NCBI RefSeq assembly: GCF_010091945.1
Contig: NZ_WVIE01000019.1
Coordinates: 35,933 to 99,932 of the forward strand
Source: Myxacorys almedinensis A
GTDB lineage: Bacteria; Cyanobacteriota; Cyanobacteriia; Leptolyngbyales; Leptolyngbyaceae
Length of the DNA stretch: 64,000 nucleotides
Direction: 5' to 3'
Each line of letters starts with the position of its first letter. Position 1 is the first letter of the stretch. The notes under the pieces were generated by a model that was given only the letters and a program-made list of their open reading frames with translations, was not told the origin of the DNA and made no database searches. Positions 1 to 11,162 of the stretch are shown here, in pieces. The translations under genes were made by a program, and so were the position numbers.

Positions 1-690
1 CGTTACCGCCACTTTGACGAGGTAAGACAGGAACCCATGCAGTTCAACCCCCGAATGAGACGGTCCGGTTAAACAACCACCCCGAAAAATTCCAACCTTC
101 ATGTCAAAATAGCGACCGTATTCTTGAGCAACAATGTCAGCCGCCGCCTTGGATGCACCAAAGAGCGAATGCAAACAGCGATCGATTCGGCAGGTTTCTG
201 CAATACCAAAGTGATCATCTGCGTTAGCGTAGTCATACCGTTTCTCCAATTCTACGCGGGGCACTTCGTTAGGCGCATCGCCATACACTTTATTGGTGCT
301 CATGTGAATGAAAATAGCATCGGGACAATGAAGGCGAGTTGCTTCGAGTAAATTCACAGTGCCCAATGCATTGACTTCAAAATCGAGCAGGGGAATTTGG
401 CAGGCTTTGTCGTGGGAGGGTTGAGCCGCGCAGTGGATAATTAAATCAAAGGATTGGGTCTTAAAAAGATTGAAGAGAGCGGTGCGATCGCGAATATCAA
501 TGCTGTACGGCTCAAAGTTCTGAGTCCTAGATTTCAGACGCTGAAGATTCCAAGTGGTATCGCCCTGAGCACCAAAAAACTCAGCCCGCATATTGTTGTC
601 AACGCCCACCACATAATGCCCTTGGCGATCGTAATACTCTACTGCTTCTGAACCAATCAACCCATTGGAACCTGTTACAAGGACATTCAT
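1..690 (-). CDS. NAD-dependent sugar epimerase/dehydratase, partial (3' end beyond window)
   Basis: 230 codons are open from an ATG at 690 to the window edge, so the C-terminus is missing. The N-terminus has the Rossmann dinucleotide-binding motif GSNGLIG (residues 7-13), and STNKVYGD follows at about residue 141. The sequence resembles the CDP-paratose/CDP-tyvelose 2-epimerase branch of the extended SDR family. The expected function is to modify a nucleotide sugar for the adjacent glycan locus. The catalytic YxxxK motif reads FGASK (about residues 167-171), so Phe replaces the usual Tyr. I recall relatives with the same substitution, so it may mark a subfamily rather than damage. The exact substrate is unknown. 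Confidence 0.85.
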   Translation of the reverse strand, partial: MNVLVTGSNGLIGSEAVEYYDRQGHYVVGVDNNMRAEFFGAQGDTTWNLQRLKSRTQNFEPYSIDIRDRTALFNLFKTQSFDLIIHCAAQPSHDKACQIPLLDFEVNALGTVNLLEATRLHCPDAIFIHMSTNKVYGDAPNEVPRVELEKRYDYANADDHFGIAETCRIDRCLHSLFGASKAAADIVAQEYGRYFDMKVGIFRGGCLTGPSHSGVELHGFLSYLVKVAVT

Positions 691-746
691 GATTAATTAC
701 CGGGAATATTTGAACTACTTTGAGATGTATAAATACGCTCGCCTAT

Positions 747-1835
747 TTAACTCGCAAGCTCTTTTAGGCAATCGATGAAGCGTTTCTCTGCCGCGATTGG
801 GCGAGGCAACAGATCTGGCACTGGTAAGGGCTGACCCATCAAATCTGCCAACTCCAACCAGTCGTCATACCGATATACTCCAGCATATTCATCTGTGCTT
901 CTACAGGCGTTGCTGTTAGCAATCATCGGAATTCCTGCAACGAGGAATTCCGGGATTCGAGTTAATGCACCAGACGTTGGCGTTTGATGAATTAAAGCGG
1001 CTTGGGCATGAATCAAAAAATCATTTAACGTTTCAGGGGACACTGAGCCATGTACTTTAAAGTCGGCGAGATTGACATGTGTGCTTAATCGTTCTGTTCC
1101 AAAGCCCACAATATCGACCTGAAACTCGAACGCTTTTCTCACATTGGTTAACCACTGGAGTTGTTCGATCATGCCCTGCTCGGTCGGCGGATTGTTGGCG
1201 TTTCCTAGAATCAAAAATCGGCGTTTCTCAGCATGGGATCGCGCGTCGCGAATGTTTAAGAGCCGCTCAAGCACAGGTTCGGGAGGGTAGTAGGGCAAAT
1301 AATGAGCATTAATTCCTTTTGTTCTCAGCAACCACTCCTCTTCGCGAGAAATACAAAACACGACATTCGCCTTTGCCAACGCGCTCACTTCGGTCTCAAA
1401 CCCTTCAAAGAAAGCGTCTTGCTTTGGCACTAGTGACTCTAGATTGTGGGGCATCGCAACAACCCGAAAGCCAACATCACTAGCAACATAAGGCGCAACA
1501 TAATTTTTAGTCGCTTCCCACAGCAAAAGTTTGCTTCCGCTATGCTGTCGCAATCTAGTTTGATAAAGCTGCCGTTGAAATCCACAAAACGCTAACGCAA
1601 CCGGGGAATAACCCACCTTTAGCCGATATTTTGTGATGAATCGAAGCGTCTTGGGATTGAGAATAGCGTTGATGCCTGCTAAGTAGCGGCTAAAGCGAGT
1701 GGTAAGTAGGGTGCGATCGAAGGGGGAAATATCAATGCTCGCCTTCTTAATCAGTTCAGCAATTTGCGCTGTCCGATGATTACCGCCATGTCCGTTGGGA
1801 TCGGTTGTAAAGAAGGTGTCAACTAGTATGTTCAT
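747..1835 (-). CDS. Glycosyltransferase, GT4-like (GT-B fold)
   Basis: 362 residues. The N-terminal half carries a degenerate donor-independent domain (DPNGHGGNHRT, then MPHNLES near residue 140). The C-terminal half has the nucleotide-sugar domain hallmarks FLILGNANNPPT and GALTRIPEFLVAGIPMIAN, which correspond to the family-4 'E.(7)E' helix region. It probably transfers a sugar from an NDP-sugar to the growing surface glycan at the cytoplasmic membrane. It lies 56 bases downstream of the start of the epimerase, on the same strand. The substrate cannot be read from the sequence. Confidence 0.75.
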   Translation of the reverse strand: MNILVDTFFTTDPNGHGGNHRTAQIAELIKKASIDISPFDRTLLTTRFSRYLAGINAILNPKTLRFITKYRLKVGYSPVALAFCGFQRQLYQTRLRQHSGSKLLLWEATKNYVAPYVASDVGFRVVAMPHNLESLVPKQDAFFEGFETEVSALAKANVVFCISREEEWLLRTKGINAHYLPYYPPEPVLERLLNIRDARSHAEKRRFLILGNANNPPTEQGMIEQLQWLTNVRKAFEFQVDIVGFGTERLSTHVNLADFKVHGSVSPETLNDFLIHAQAALIHQTPTSGALTRIPEFLVAGIPMIANSNACRSTDEYAGVYRYDDWLELADLMGQPLPVPDLLPRPIAAEKRFIDCLKELAS

Positions 1836-1860
1836 TTAAAGTTCAATTTAGCCTCAATTT

Positions 1861-2030
1861 TCACTCTTTTAAGGTCTCTAACATAAACTGCATATCGCTT
1901 GGATTCAGATAAGAACGCTTGCTACAAACGTCGTATTGGCTAGGAGTAAGTTTCATAGGATTGATCGCGATCGCTAATGAATTTTGTACAAAATGCCAGT
2001 AATAGTGAGAATCTGATTCAAGCAGTTTGA
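1861..2030 (-). pseudogene. Possible C-terminal remnant of a lost gene
   Basis: Between two glycosyltransferase genes a minus-strand frame is open for about 56 codons, from just after a TAG near 2030 to a TGA at 1861-1863. The translation looks protein-like (for example SHYYWHFVQN and SQYDVCSKRSYLNPSDMQF), with balanced composition. Its only ATG is at 1956, which would give 31 residues. The open frame overlaps the end of the upstream glycosyltransferase in another register. It could be the tail of a deleted gene, a small gene of its own, or chance. I do not recognise the family. Confidence 0.3.
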
Positions 2031-3181
2031 AGAGATTTTGCTAACACCGAGCCGTAACTCTGTAAATGCTGATCGAACACGGATGATATAGAGAGATGCT
2101 GACTCAGAAATAACACCTTCGGATCATCGGACTCGTTGCATAGAGGAATCAAATTTTGAATCGCTGTTGTTAACGCCTCAACGGTGTAGGAATCAAAAGT
2201 TTTAATCGCACCTGGCTTTAACTCGTTGTATTCCGCGACTTGAGGAATGTTGGAGGCGAGAATTGGGCGCGCCACCGAAATCCAGGTTGAGAGTGAACCA
2301 GAAGCAGAGGTTTGTCGGAACGGACAGACCGCTAGATCGGTCGCGACTAAATACTGTTCCAACTCCGACTCCGATAGATAACCCGTGACTCGGATGCGAT
2401 CGCGCACTCCCTCTTTCTCTGCCAGTGCCATTAAGTCCTGATAAAACGCTTCATGTCCTGAACTGACGCCTCCAGCAAACACGACTCTGACGGTGGGCGG
2501 CAACTGCGCCAACGCTTGGACTAACAGTTGATGACCTTTACCACTGTAAATAAATCCCAGCAATGTGATTACCGTATTGTCTGCTAACCCCAAAGCTTGA
2601 CGCGCCTCTGATCGAGTGATTTGAATCGATCGCGTTTCTACAAAATGCGGAATCACCTGAACGGTTTGCATCAAGGCGCGATCGCTCAGTCGTCTCGCTT
2701 CTTCCTGAGTGCAGACAAAGGCAAGGCGCGATCGCGCCATGATGTGTTGCAAAGCTAGAATCTGGGGCGACAGGCGATCGCGTAGAACTGCTTTCCCTAA
2801 ATCTCGCAAACGGATCGAATCAGACGCTTTAGAAAAATAGCGTTGGGCTAGAGTTACGCTCGATGGGGGATAAAAAATATCGTGCAAGGTAACCACGAGC
2901 GGACAAGGGCAGCGCCGCATAAAGGTGTCAAGATGCCTTAATTGAGTCCAACCATCTCCCCAAATTGAGCGATTGTATTGAAAATGAACAACGTTAGCAG
3001 ATCCTAAAGTTTGAGCAGCGCGAACCAAAGAGGCACAATCGCGGGTACGATCGCCTGTCAACACCACCTCTGCTTCAATAATAGAGAGATTTGACCGCCG
3101 CCGTGCCTCGGATGCTAATAGGCGTCCATAGCGAGCGATTCCATGCTCAGGAGACCCAATATGTAAGTAGCCAATTTGCAT
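2018..3181 (-). CDS. Glycosyltransferase family 4
   Basis: About 387 residues from the ATG at 3181, which is preceded by GAGG about 12 bases upstream. An ATG at 3208 would add nine non-conserved residues. The N-terminus (MQIGYLHIGSPEHGIARYGR) is a typical GT4 acceptor-domain start. The donor domain begins around TVITLLGFIYSGKGHQLLVQ, followed by RVVFAGG, RIRVTGYLSESELEQYLVATDLAVCPF and the S-A-S-G-S-L-STWISVARPILASN loop. It probably builds the repeat unit or core of the locus glycan. Its stop lies 10-40 bases after the next upstream gene's end in a continuous minus-strand cluster. Confidence 0.85.
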   Translation of the reverse strand: MQIGYLHIGSPEHGIARYGRLLASEARRRSNLSIIEAEVVLTGDRTRDCASLVRAAQTLGSANVVHFQYNRSIWGDGWTQLRHLDTFMRRCPCPLVVTLHDIFYPPSSVTLAQRYFSKASDSIRLRDLGKAVLRDRLSPQILALQHIMARSRLAFVCTQEEARRLSDRALMQTVQVIPHFVETRSIQITRSEARQALGLADNTVITLLGFIYSGKGHQLLVQALAQLPPTVRVVFAGGVSSGHEAFYQDLMALAEKEGVRDRIRVTGYLSESELEQYLVATDLAVCPFRQTSASGSLSTWISVARPILASNIPQVAEYNELKPGAIKTFDSYTVEALTTAIQNLIPLCNESDDPKVLFLSQHLSISSVFDQHLQSYGSVLAKSLQTA

Positions 3182-3218
3182 CCTGTACTGCCTCAAATGG
3201 GTGAGCAATGGAATAGTG

Positions 3219-4046
3219 CTAGGCTTGCGAGAGTTTAGGCAAAACGCGCAATACTCGACCCACTCTCCGCTTTGTCCACTTAGTCAACCTCATAGGCGTA
3301 TTAAGCAAGAAGTAGAGCAGTGCGATTTGAAATTGCGAAAGGAGAGGGAGTTGATTTCGATAAGTTTTTAACAAGGCTTCTGCTCGCCGCGATCCTTCGC
3401 CCGATCGCCAATCTACAATTGTCTTCGTTCCTTCAATTTCACGATAGTTTCCCCACGTTTGATCCACATGCTTTGTGTGAGCAACTTGAACGGCTCTAAA
3501 AATGAAATCAATATCCATTGCATAGTGTTCATCTAGCTTGTATAGCCCGATCGTTTGATGCAAACACTTGTGATAGAAGTAAGCAGACGGATTAATCGGA
3601 GGAGGATTGATTTCTGCTCCCAGCAACAAGTCCGTCAGCTTGAGCTTTACCGGACGATTAAATTTTTTTAAGTCACCTGCATCATTCCAAACATTACAAT
3701 TTCCTGTGACAAAACTGGGTTTTGGCAGCGATTGAAACACATCTAAAACGCGGTTGAGAACATCCGGTTCATAGTAATCATCAACATTCAGAAAACCTAC
3801 GATTTCTCCCTTTGCTGTTGATATTCCTTTATTCATTGCATCAGATTGCCCCTGATCTTTTTCTGAGATCCACCGAATGTGAGAATGAGTTTGGGCATAG
3901 TGTTGGACAATTTCAATAGTGCGATCGCGAGACCCACCATCAACAATAAGATGCTCTACATCATCACAATTCTGTTGGATGACGCTCTGAATGCAAGACT
4001 CAATAAATCGCTCTCCATTGTACACCGGAGTGATGACGCTAATCAT
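3219..4046 (-). CDS. Glycosyltransferase family 2 (GT-A fold)
   Basis: About 275 residues. The ATG at 4046 gives the standard GT2 start MISVITPVYNGERFIESCI; an ATG at 4055 adds three residues. The uridine-binding strand is followed by VEHLIVDGGSRDRT and by the metal-binding DxD variant NVDD in GEIVGFLNVDDYYEPDVL. A later MDIDF corresponds to the conserved ED/D loop. It is an inverting transferase acting on the cytoplasmic face, expected to add one sugar to the lipid-linked glycan. Adjacent genes on both sides are also sugar-modifying enzymes, and the operon spacing is short. Confidence 0.9.
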   Translation of the reverse strand: MISVITPVYNGERFIESCIQSVIQQNCDDVEHLIVDGGSRDRTIEIVQHYAQTHSHIRWISEKDQGQSDAMNKGISTAKGEIVGFLNVDDYYEPDVLNRVLDVFQSLPKPSFVTGNCNVWNDAGDLKKFNRPVKLKLTDLLLGAEINPPPINPSAYFYHKCLHQTIGLYKLDEHYAMDIDFIFRAVQVAHTKHVDQTWGNYREIEGTKTIVDWRSGEGSRRAEALLKTYRNQLPLLSQFQIALLYFLLNTPMRLTKWTKRRVGRVLRVLPKLSQA

Positions 4047-4068
4047 ATAAAGCAATTCCTACTAACCA

Positions 4069-5052
4069 TTACAGTACTTTGCGAATCCAGATACTTCCTC
4101 CCGTATTTTCTAAGCACAATGGCAAATTTTGCTCTAGTTCATTTAGATAAACTTGACCAATGAGTGAATTGAAATACAGAATATGAAACGCAGGATTAAA
4201 CTGTAGAAATGCTCGTAAAACATAAGCTTCATTCCAAGCAAATCCCATTTTTATCCAACTTTCAGGATACTCAAAAGAGTAGAAGATATCGTGAAAGTGG
4301 ATAATCACGCCTGGTTTAAGTCGAGGCAAAATTTCAAAAATAATGTGCGCGACATCACTTCCAACTTTTACAACATGAGACGAGTCAATAAATAAAATAT
4401 CACTAGATTCTAAAGTCTCAAAAAGCTGTAAATCAACCTTCTGAATTGAATCTACAATCACTGTTTGTTTTTGCTGATCAGATTCGTTCAATAAACTATA
4501 CAACCGTTCGGGATACGGCTCAATAAAGGTGAACTGAACTGACTGATCAAAGAAAGCATCATTCGTATCCAACATCACTGCCGAAGAGAAGCCTGAGCCA
4601 ATTTCGATGACTCTTTTAGGCTTGAAGTGGCGCAGCATCGAATACAAAATAATCCCATCTGAATGACGGAAATATTGATTATCAAAGTAGTATCGACAGG
4701 ATGAATTCTTCTCTTTAGTAAAAGGTAGCTCATTATAGTAAGTCGCAAACTCGTGAAGCAGTGAAAGCTGCTCTTGTTCTTTTAGATCAACTCCCAAGAT
4801 TTCTTGACAGTTCTTGTTAAAGATCTCAGTGCCTTCTAAAATATCCGGGCTGGGAATAGGAGAGTAAAAATGTCCTGGCGGGTGTAGGCGTAAAAATGGA
4901 GAGTGAGAGTACTGCTGAAAGTGTTGCACCTCTTTTAGAAAAGAGTGTAGACCTTGAACTCCGGGTAGGTTACGAATGAGCGTTTTTGCTAGGCTCATAA
5001 TCTGTCTCACTGACTGCACAACAAACGGTATCGATGTCTTACCAAAATGCAA
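4069..5052 (-). CDS. Class I SAM-dependent methyltransferase
   Basis: 327 residues. The SAM-binding motif I is RVIEIGSGFSSAVML near residue 150. Later acidic strands follow, FTFIEPYPERLYSLL and then DILFIDSSHVVKVGSDV and IIHFHDIFYSFEYP, which suit a Methyltransf_24-type enzyme. The first ~50 residues are less conserved, so a start at the internal ATG near 4998 is possible. The gene overlaps the end of the upstream acetyltransferase gene by 14 bases, a sign of translational coupling. Its place suggests O-methylation of a sugar in the exported glycan. The target is inference. Confidence 0.8.
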   Translation of the reverse strand: MHFGKTSIPFVVQSVRQIMSLAKTLIRNLPGVQGLHSFLKEVQHFQQYSHSPFLRLHPPGHFYSPIPSPDILEGTEIFNKNCQEILGVDLKEQEQLSLLHEFATYYNELPFTKEKNSSCRYYFDNQYFRHSDGIILYSMLRHFKPKRVIEIGSGFSSAVMLDTNDAFFDQSVQFTFIEPYPERLYSLLNESDQQKQTVIVDSIQKVDLQLFETLESSDILFIDSSHVVKVGSDVAHIIFEILPRLKPGVIIHFHDIFYSFEYPESWIKMGFAWNEAYVLRAFLQFNPAFHILYFNSLIGQVYLNELEQNLPLCLENTGGSIWIRKVL

Positions 5053-5620
5053 CGCACGACCCTAATTCATAGGATAGATTTCGGTTGCGATCGCCGATTT
5101 TCTTCGCTGGAACGCCGCCCACAATCTCAAACGGTGCAACCGATTGGGTTACCACTGCCCCAGCCGCAACAACTGCTCCGCGTCCAATCGTGACTCCAGG
5201 CAAAATCGTCGTCCTAGAACTAACCCAGGCATAATCTTCAATCACAACAGGTGCCCCAACACCGCCAAAGTTTGGATCATTCGGATCGTGCTGAGCCGTC
5301 CAAATCCAAGCTCCGGTAGACAAATTGACTGAGTTTCCAATAGTTAACCCCGATCGCCCATCCAAAACGCACTGATCTCCAATACTACTATTTTCACCAA
5401 TGGTAATTTTGTGTGCGTCTCTAATCTGGCAACTGTTGTAGATGACGGAACTTGCTCCCATCTTTAATCCATAGACGTTTGTGTAAATCCAGGCTCTCAT
5501 CCACTGCGACGGAACTTTACCTGCTCCCTGTAGACAGACGAATTTCAGAGAATCCAATAAATAACGTTTGGATGGAATCGCAAACGCAGACGTTTTGCTA
5601 AGAGAAATCATATCGGTCAT
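5039..5620 (-). CDS. Hexapeptide-repeat O-acetyltransferase (WcaF-like)
   Basis: 193 residues. From about residue 60 to 170 there are left-handed beta-helix hexapeptide repeats (ITIGENSSIGDQCVLDG, LTIGNSVNLSTGAWIW, PVVIEDYAWVSSRTTILPGVTIGRGAVVAAGAVVTQSV). The conserved AQHDPNDPNFG loop contains the catalytic histidine typical of colanic-acid/maltose acetyltransferase relatives. It is likely to transfer acetyl from acetyl-CoA onto a sugar hydroxyl. It sits between a GT4 gene and a methyltransferase gene in the same orientation, so it probably decorates the same polymer. Confidence 0.85.
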   Translation of the reverse strand: MTDMISLSKTSAFAIPSKRYLLDSLKFVCLQGAGKVPSQWMRAWIYTNVYGLKMGASSVIYNSCQIRDAHKITIGENSSIGDQCVLDGRSGLTIGNSVNLSTGAWIWTAQHDPNDPNFGGVGAPVVIEDYAWVSSRTTILPGVTIGRGAVVAAGAVVTQSVAPFEIVGGVPAKKIGDRNRNLSYELGSCVAFW

Positions 5621-5641
5621 AGATTCAGGCTCTAATCTGAG

Positions 5642-6862
5642 TTAGTTCTGCAAAATCTGATGATATAAATCGGCATAGCGTTGAGCTTGCAAATGCAGAG
5701 AATATTCTTCCAGCGCGATCGCGCGGCAGCTTTCTCGCATCTTCTGACGAAGTGCTTCATCGTCGAGTAAGGTTTTGATCCCATTGCTTAGATCATCAAT
5801 ATCCTCTGATTTCGCAAGATATCCTGTAATACCCGGACGAATCAGATCAGAAACACCGCCAACATCGCACGAAACCATTGGGGTTCCACAAGCCAAGCTT
5901 TCCTGCAAAACAAGTGGCAGATTATCTGCACGAGTCGGAAACACAAGCAAATCGGAGGCAGAATACGCGATCGCTTTAAGGGCATCATCTCTCACATAGC
6001 CAAGATTCATCGCCTGAATCCCAACTTTCTCAGCCAGCGTTGGATCTCCTTCTCCTAGCGTCAACATCACAATCTCTGCTTTGAGCGATGCGGGTAAGCG
6101 CTGTAACGCCGCTAAAACCAAATCGCCTCCCTTCCGCCGCTCTTGCAAATTATGGGCAACAAACAGCAAAACCTTCTTATGCTGCGGAATGTTTAGGTGA
6201 TCCCGGCACTTCGCCATTTCAATTGGTTGGTAAGTTTCTATATCAATTCCATTCGGAATGTAGTAGACGGGAAACCGGTTAAGGAAGCGTTGATTCGTTA
6301 AATCTACAAGCCATCGGCTTGGTGCAATAAACGTGAGTTTTGCTCGATCGTAGACCCAATCTTTCAGCTTCCATTCCCAATGAGTACTATCTCGGCGAAC
6401 GGGCGGAAAGATGCTGAGATCTGGACAGTTTCCACAGCCAATTTTCCAGCGATCGCAGCCATAGCTAAACGCGCAATGCCCAGTCAGCCACCACATATCG
6501 TGCATCGTCACAACAGCAGGTTTCGTTTGAACTAGTTCAGCGATCGCCAGGTAGTTGAAGTAGCCTGTATGCAAGTTGTGAAAGTTTAGCAGATCAGCCG
6601 ATCGATAGAACGAGTGGTATTTAAGCTGAGCGGTCGAAAGCAGGTGAATGTGGTTGAATCCGAGTCGCTGAGTTAAGAGAGACAATCGTTTTTCGTTCTG
6701 AGATGCTTTAGCAATCTGGGCAACTCGCTCGTTGGGCGTTTCCGCCCGACCAACTAACAGATGAGACTCCACTCCTCGCTTCAGCAAGCCTTGATGTAAG
6801 TTATGTCCTGCGATCGCAGCCCCACCGAAATGATCAGATTGATTGATATGGAGAACGCGCAT
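5642..6862 (-). CDS. Glycosyltransferase family 4
   Basis: About 406 residues. The ATG at 6862 begins MRVLHINQSDHFGGAAIAG, a canonical GT4 N-terminus with a glycine-rich loop; an ATG at 6868 adds two residues. The donor half contains LLFVAHNLQERRKGGDLVL, NLGYVRDDALKAIAYSASDLLVFPTRADNLPLVLQESLACGTPMVS and DVGGVSDLI, the family EX7E motif and surroundings. The start overlaps the end of kdsC by about 29 bases, so expression is probably coupled to KDO synthesis. A candidate transferase for a KDO-containing glycan, but the substrate is not deducible. Confidence 0.88.
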   Translation of the reverse strand: MRVLHINQSDHFGGAAIAGHNLHQGLLKRGVESHLLVGRAETPNERVAQIAKASQNEKRLSLLTQRLGFNHIHLLSTAQLKYHSFYRSADLLNFHNLHTGYFNYLAIAELVQTKPAVVTMHDMWWLTGHCAFSYGCDRWKIGCGNCPDLSIFPPVRRDSTHWEWKLKDWVYDRAKLTFIAPSRWLVDLTNQRFLNRFPVYYIPNGIDIETYQPIEMAKCRDHLNIPQHKKVLLFVAHNLQERRKGGDLVLAALQRLPASLKAEIVMLTLGEGDPTLAEKVGIQAMNLGYVRDDALKAIAYSASDLLVFPTRADNLPLVLQESLACGTPMVSCDVGGVSDLIRPGITGYLAKSEDIDDLSNGIKTLLDDEALRQKMRESCRAIALEEYSLHLQAQRYADLYHQILQN

Positions 6863-7384
6863 CAGCATGATCAGTAGAGGACGAATGATATTTTGCGATC
6901 AGATCACAGATTTCACGAACAGCCCCTTGCCCCCCTGCTTTTTGAGTGATGTACATCGCAACAGCCTGATTTTCAGGCATCGCATCTGCTACTGTAATCG
7001 GAACACCAACGCTCTGCATCGCAGGAAGATCAACTAGATCATCTCCCATGTAAGCCACACAATCGAGAGGTAAATTTAATGTCTGACACAACTGTTTGAG
7101 TGCTACCAACTTATCAGGAACGCCAATGTAAACATGGTGAATTCCTAAACGTTTGGCGCGATGCAAAGTTGCAGGAGATGAACCAGCCGAAAAAATCGCA
7201 ACTTCAACGCCGCAACTCATAGCCCGCTGAATGCCTAAACCGTCTTTAACATTGAATTTCTTCAATTCCTCACCTGTTTCGGTGTAGTACAGCCCTCCGT
7301 CGGTGAGAACGCCATCCACATCAAGCGCGAGTAAACGAACTCCGGCCAAGCGTGCCTCAAATTCTGCCTGAGAAAGTGGTGCCA

Positions 7385-7385
<1 letters not shown>
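6834..7385 (-). CDS. kdsC: 3-deoxy-D-manno-octulosonate-8-phosphate phosphatase
   Basis: 183 residues, close to the usual KdsC length of about 170-190. It is a HAD-superfamily C0 phosphatase: the nucleophile motif LALDVDGVLTDGGLYY has Asp22 and the acid/base Asp24. It continues with FNVKDGLGIQ, the threonine/serine motif IFSAGSS and the Mg-binding YMGDDLVDLPAM. It removes phosphate from KDO-8-phosphate to give KDO. The start codon shares one base with the kdsA stop (TAATG at 7383-7387), so the two are co-translated. KdsC together with KdsA, KdsB and KdsD in one run makes the assignment firm. Confidence 0.94.
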
Positions 7386-9104
<1,719 letters not shown>

Positions 9105-9108
<4 letters not shown>

Positions 9109-9833
9109 TAAACTACTAATGCTTTTGCAGCATCAAGATCTTCAGATGTATTGACTTCCAAAACCATTTTCTCAGAATAACAGACCCGGATCTTAAAACC
9201 ATGTTCTAAAACGCGCAATTGTTCTAGCGCTTCGCATTGTTCAAACGGGGTAGAGGCAAGTTGAGCATAGCTTGTCAAGAAATCTCGACGAAAGGCATAT
9301 AGCCCTAGATGGTGATACACCGGAACCGTTTCCGGATTACGAAAATAAGGAATCGACGCTCGAGAAAAATACAAAGCGTGATGATTGCGATCGCACAATA
9401 CTTTCACAACATTTGGATCGCTATATCCTAGATTGTGATCTAAAGGAGTGGCTAAAGTCGTCATTTCGGGTGTTTCCCCTTCCAGATAAGGCTGGACTAA
9501 CTTCAGTAGCATCTCTGATGTCACGAAAGGTTGATCTCCTTGAACATTCACTACCACATCCATATCTGGATAGCGATTTGCCACTTCTGCAACACGATCA
9601 GTTCCGGTTTCATGGCTGCTCGATGTCATTTCCACTCTTCCCCCAAAGCCACGGACGCAAGCAGCAACGTCTTCATGATCAGTTGCAACAACAACTTTAG
9701 AAAATGCTGGGCATTGCATCGCTGCTTCGTACACCCATTGCACCATAGGTCGATCGCCAATGTGAAGCAACACTTTTCCGGGTAAGCGCTGAGACCCATA
9801 ACGGGCTGGAATCACCGCCAAAATTTTCACCAT
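9105..9833 (-). CDS. kdsB: 3-deoxy-manno-octulosonate cytidylyltransferase (CMP-KDO synthetase)
   Basis: 242 residues (E. coli 248). It activates KDO with CTP to CMP-KDO. The N-terminus ILAVIPARYGSQRLPGKVL is the diagnostic nucleotidyltransferase loop. It is followed by VVVATDHEDV, VEMTSSSHETGTDRVAEV, VVNVQGDQPFV and RASIPYFRN with YHHLGLYAFRRDFL, all KdsB signatures. The start shares one base with the kdsD stop (TAATG at 9831-9835). It supplies the activated sugar for whichever transferase in this locus uses KDO. Confidence 0.96.
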
Positions 9834-10834
9834 TACAAACCACTCCGCACAATATCATGAAGCCGAATCAAGCCTAAACACCGTTGCTCATCATCCACCA
9901 CAGGCAACACCGAAATCTGCGAAGACCGCTCCTCCATCAGCTTCAAAGCATCGTAAGCCAGCGCTTCAGCGGTGATCAGAATTGGGTTTGGCGTCATCAC
10001 TTGTGCCGCCGCTAACGTCGCTAATTCGGCTAAATCTAACTTTTGTATGCAGCGTCGCAAGTCGCCATCGGTAATCAACCCCAACAGGTAGCCTTGGTCA
10101 TTGACAATCGTGACCGCGCCGAGTCCTCCTTGACTGATTGCACCTAACACTTCTAACCAGGAGGCATTGGGTGCCAGGGTGGGGCTGGCTGGATGCAGCA
10201 GATCCTTTACGGTGATCGTGAGGCGTTTGCCCAACCGTCCGGCAGGATGATTGAAGGCAAACTCTTCGGGTGTAATTTGCTTCAGTTGCATCAAACTCAT
10301 GGCTAATGCATCCCCGATCGCTAATGCTACTGTTGTACTTGTGGTAGGTGCTAAGTTTAGGGGGCAAGCTTCCCGATCAACTGATGCATCGAGGGTGACC
10401 GTAGCCTGCTGAGCCAAGGTTGAATTCAAATTTCCTAGAATTGCGATCGTAGGAACATTCCGATGCTTGAGATGCGGCATCATCTGAATCAACTCATCCG
10501 TCTCACCACTGTTGCTGAGAATTAGACCTACATCAGCAGAGTTTACAATTCCTAAGTCTCCATGTAGCGCATCGCAAGGATGTAAAAATACTGCTATTGT
10601 TCCGATACTGTTCAAGGTTGCTGCGATTTTCTGAGCAACAATTCCTGACTTACCAACACCAGACAGCACCACCTTTCCATGACAGGTTAGAAGTAAGTTC
10701 ACGGCGTGATCCACCGCTTCGGGATCAAGTTGTTGAGCGGTTCTAGCGATCGCATCTGCTTCGAGTTGCAGCAGCGATCGGACATGAGACCAATGAAGCT
10801 CTGCGTGAATCAATTGCATGATTGGAGCCTTCAA
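9833..10834 (-). CDS. kdsD: D-arabinose-5-phosphate isomerase (KdsD/KpsF/GutQ family)
   Basis: 333 residues. An N-terminal SIS sugar-isomerase domain (about 35-190) contains VVLSGVGKSGIVAQKIAATLNS, HPCDALHGDLGIV and LILSNSGETDELI. Two CBS domains follow (about 205-330). This is the standard KdsD/KpsF layout, which isomerises ribulose-5-phosphate to arabinose-5-phosphate, the KdsA substrate. An internal ATG at 10819 is an alternative start. It is the first gene of the KDO run; the 328-base gap upstream (10,835-11,162) probably carries the promoter for kdsD-kdsB-GT-kdsA-kdsC. The two isoforms KdsD and KpsF cannot be separated by sequence alone. Confidence 0.93.
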   Translation of the reverse strand: MKAPIMQLIHAELHWSHVRSLLQLEADAIARTAQQLDPEAVDHAVNLLLTCHGKVVLSGVGKSGIVAQKIAATLNSIGTIAVFLHPCDALHGDLGIVNSADVGLILSNSGETDELIQMMPHLKHRNVPTIAILGNLNSTLAQQATVTLDASVDREACPLNLAPTTSTTVALAIGDALAMSLMQLKQITPEEFAFNHPAGRLGKRLTITVKDLLHPASPTLAPNASWLEVLGAISQGGLGAVTIVNDQGYLLGLITDGDLRRCIQKLDLAELATLAAAQVMTPNPILITAEALAYDALKLMEERSSQISVLPVVDDEQRCLGLIRLHDIVRSGL

Positions 10835-11162
10835 AAATATAGGTTAGAGAGGAAATAATTAGGTTGTAAAACTGTTTGTGTGCTCGACTAAGCAGGCACA
10901 CGTCATCTATCACAATCTCCTCAAGTCGCATTTGTGGAAAAAGTATAGAGGAGGAATTGAGGTCAAGGCGACCGTCAAAGTTCGATTCCAGACAAGATTA
11001 CAGCCATTCAATTACCTCTCCTACATTCAAACCTCTAGCTGCCAGTCAGGGAGAATGGATAGATCACCAAAAAAGCTCAATCTACGTAGAATGGCAGTGA
11101 AGAAATAAACCTTTGTCCGGAATTTTACAGTGAAAGTGCGTAAGGAAAAAACGGTCTCAATT
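10835..11162. other. Gene-free spacer upstream of kdsD
   Basis: A 328-base AT-rich gap between the kdsD start and the end of the next glycosyltransferase. Short overlapping frames of about 75 codons here have no protein-like features. It probably holds the promoter of the KDO operon and the end of the upstream transcript; no confident -10/-35 or hairpin could be picked. Confidence 0.4.
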
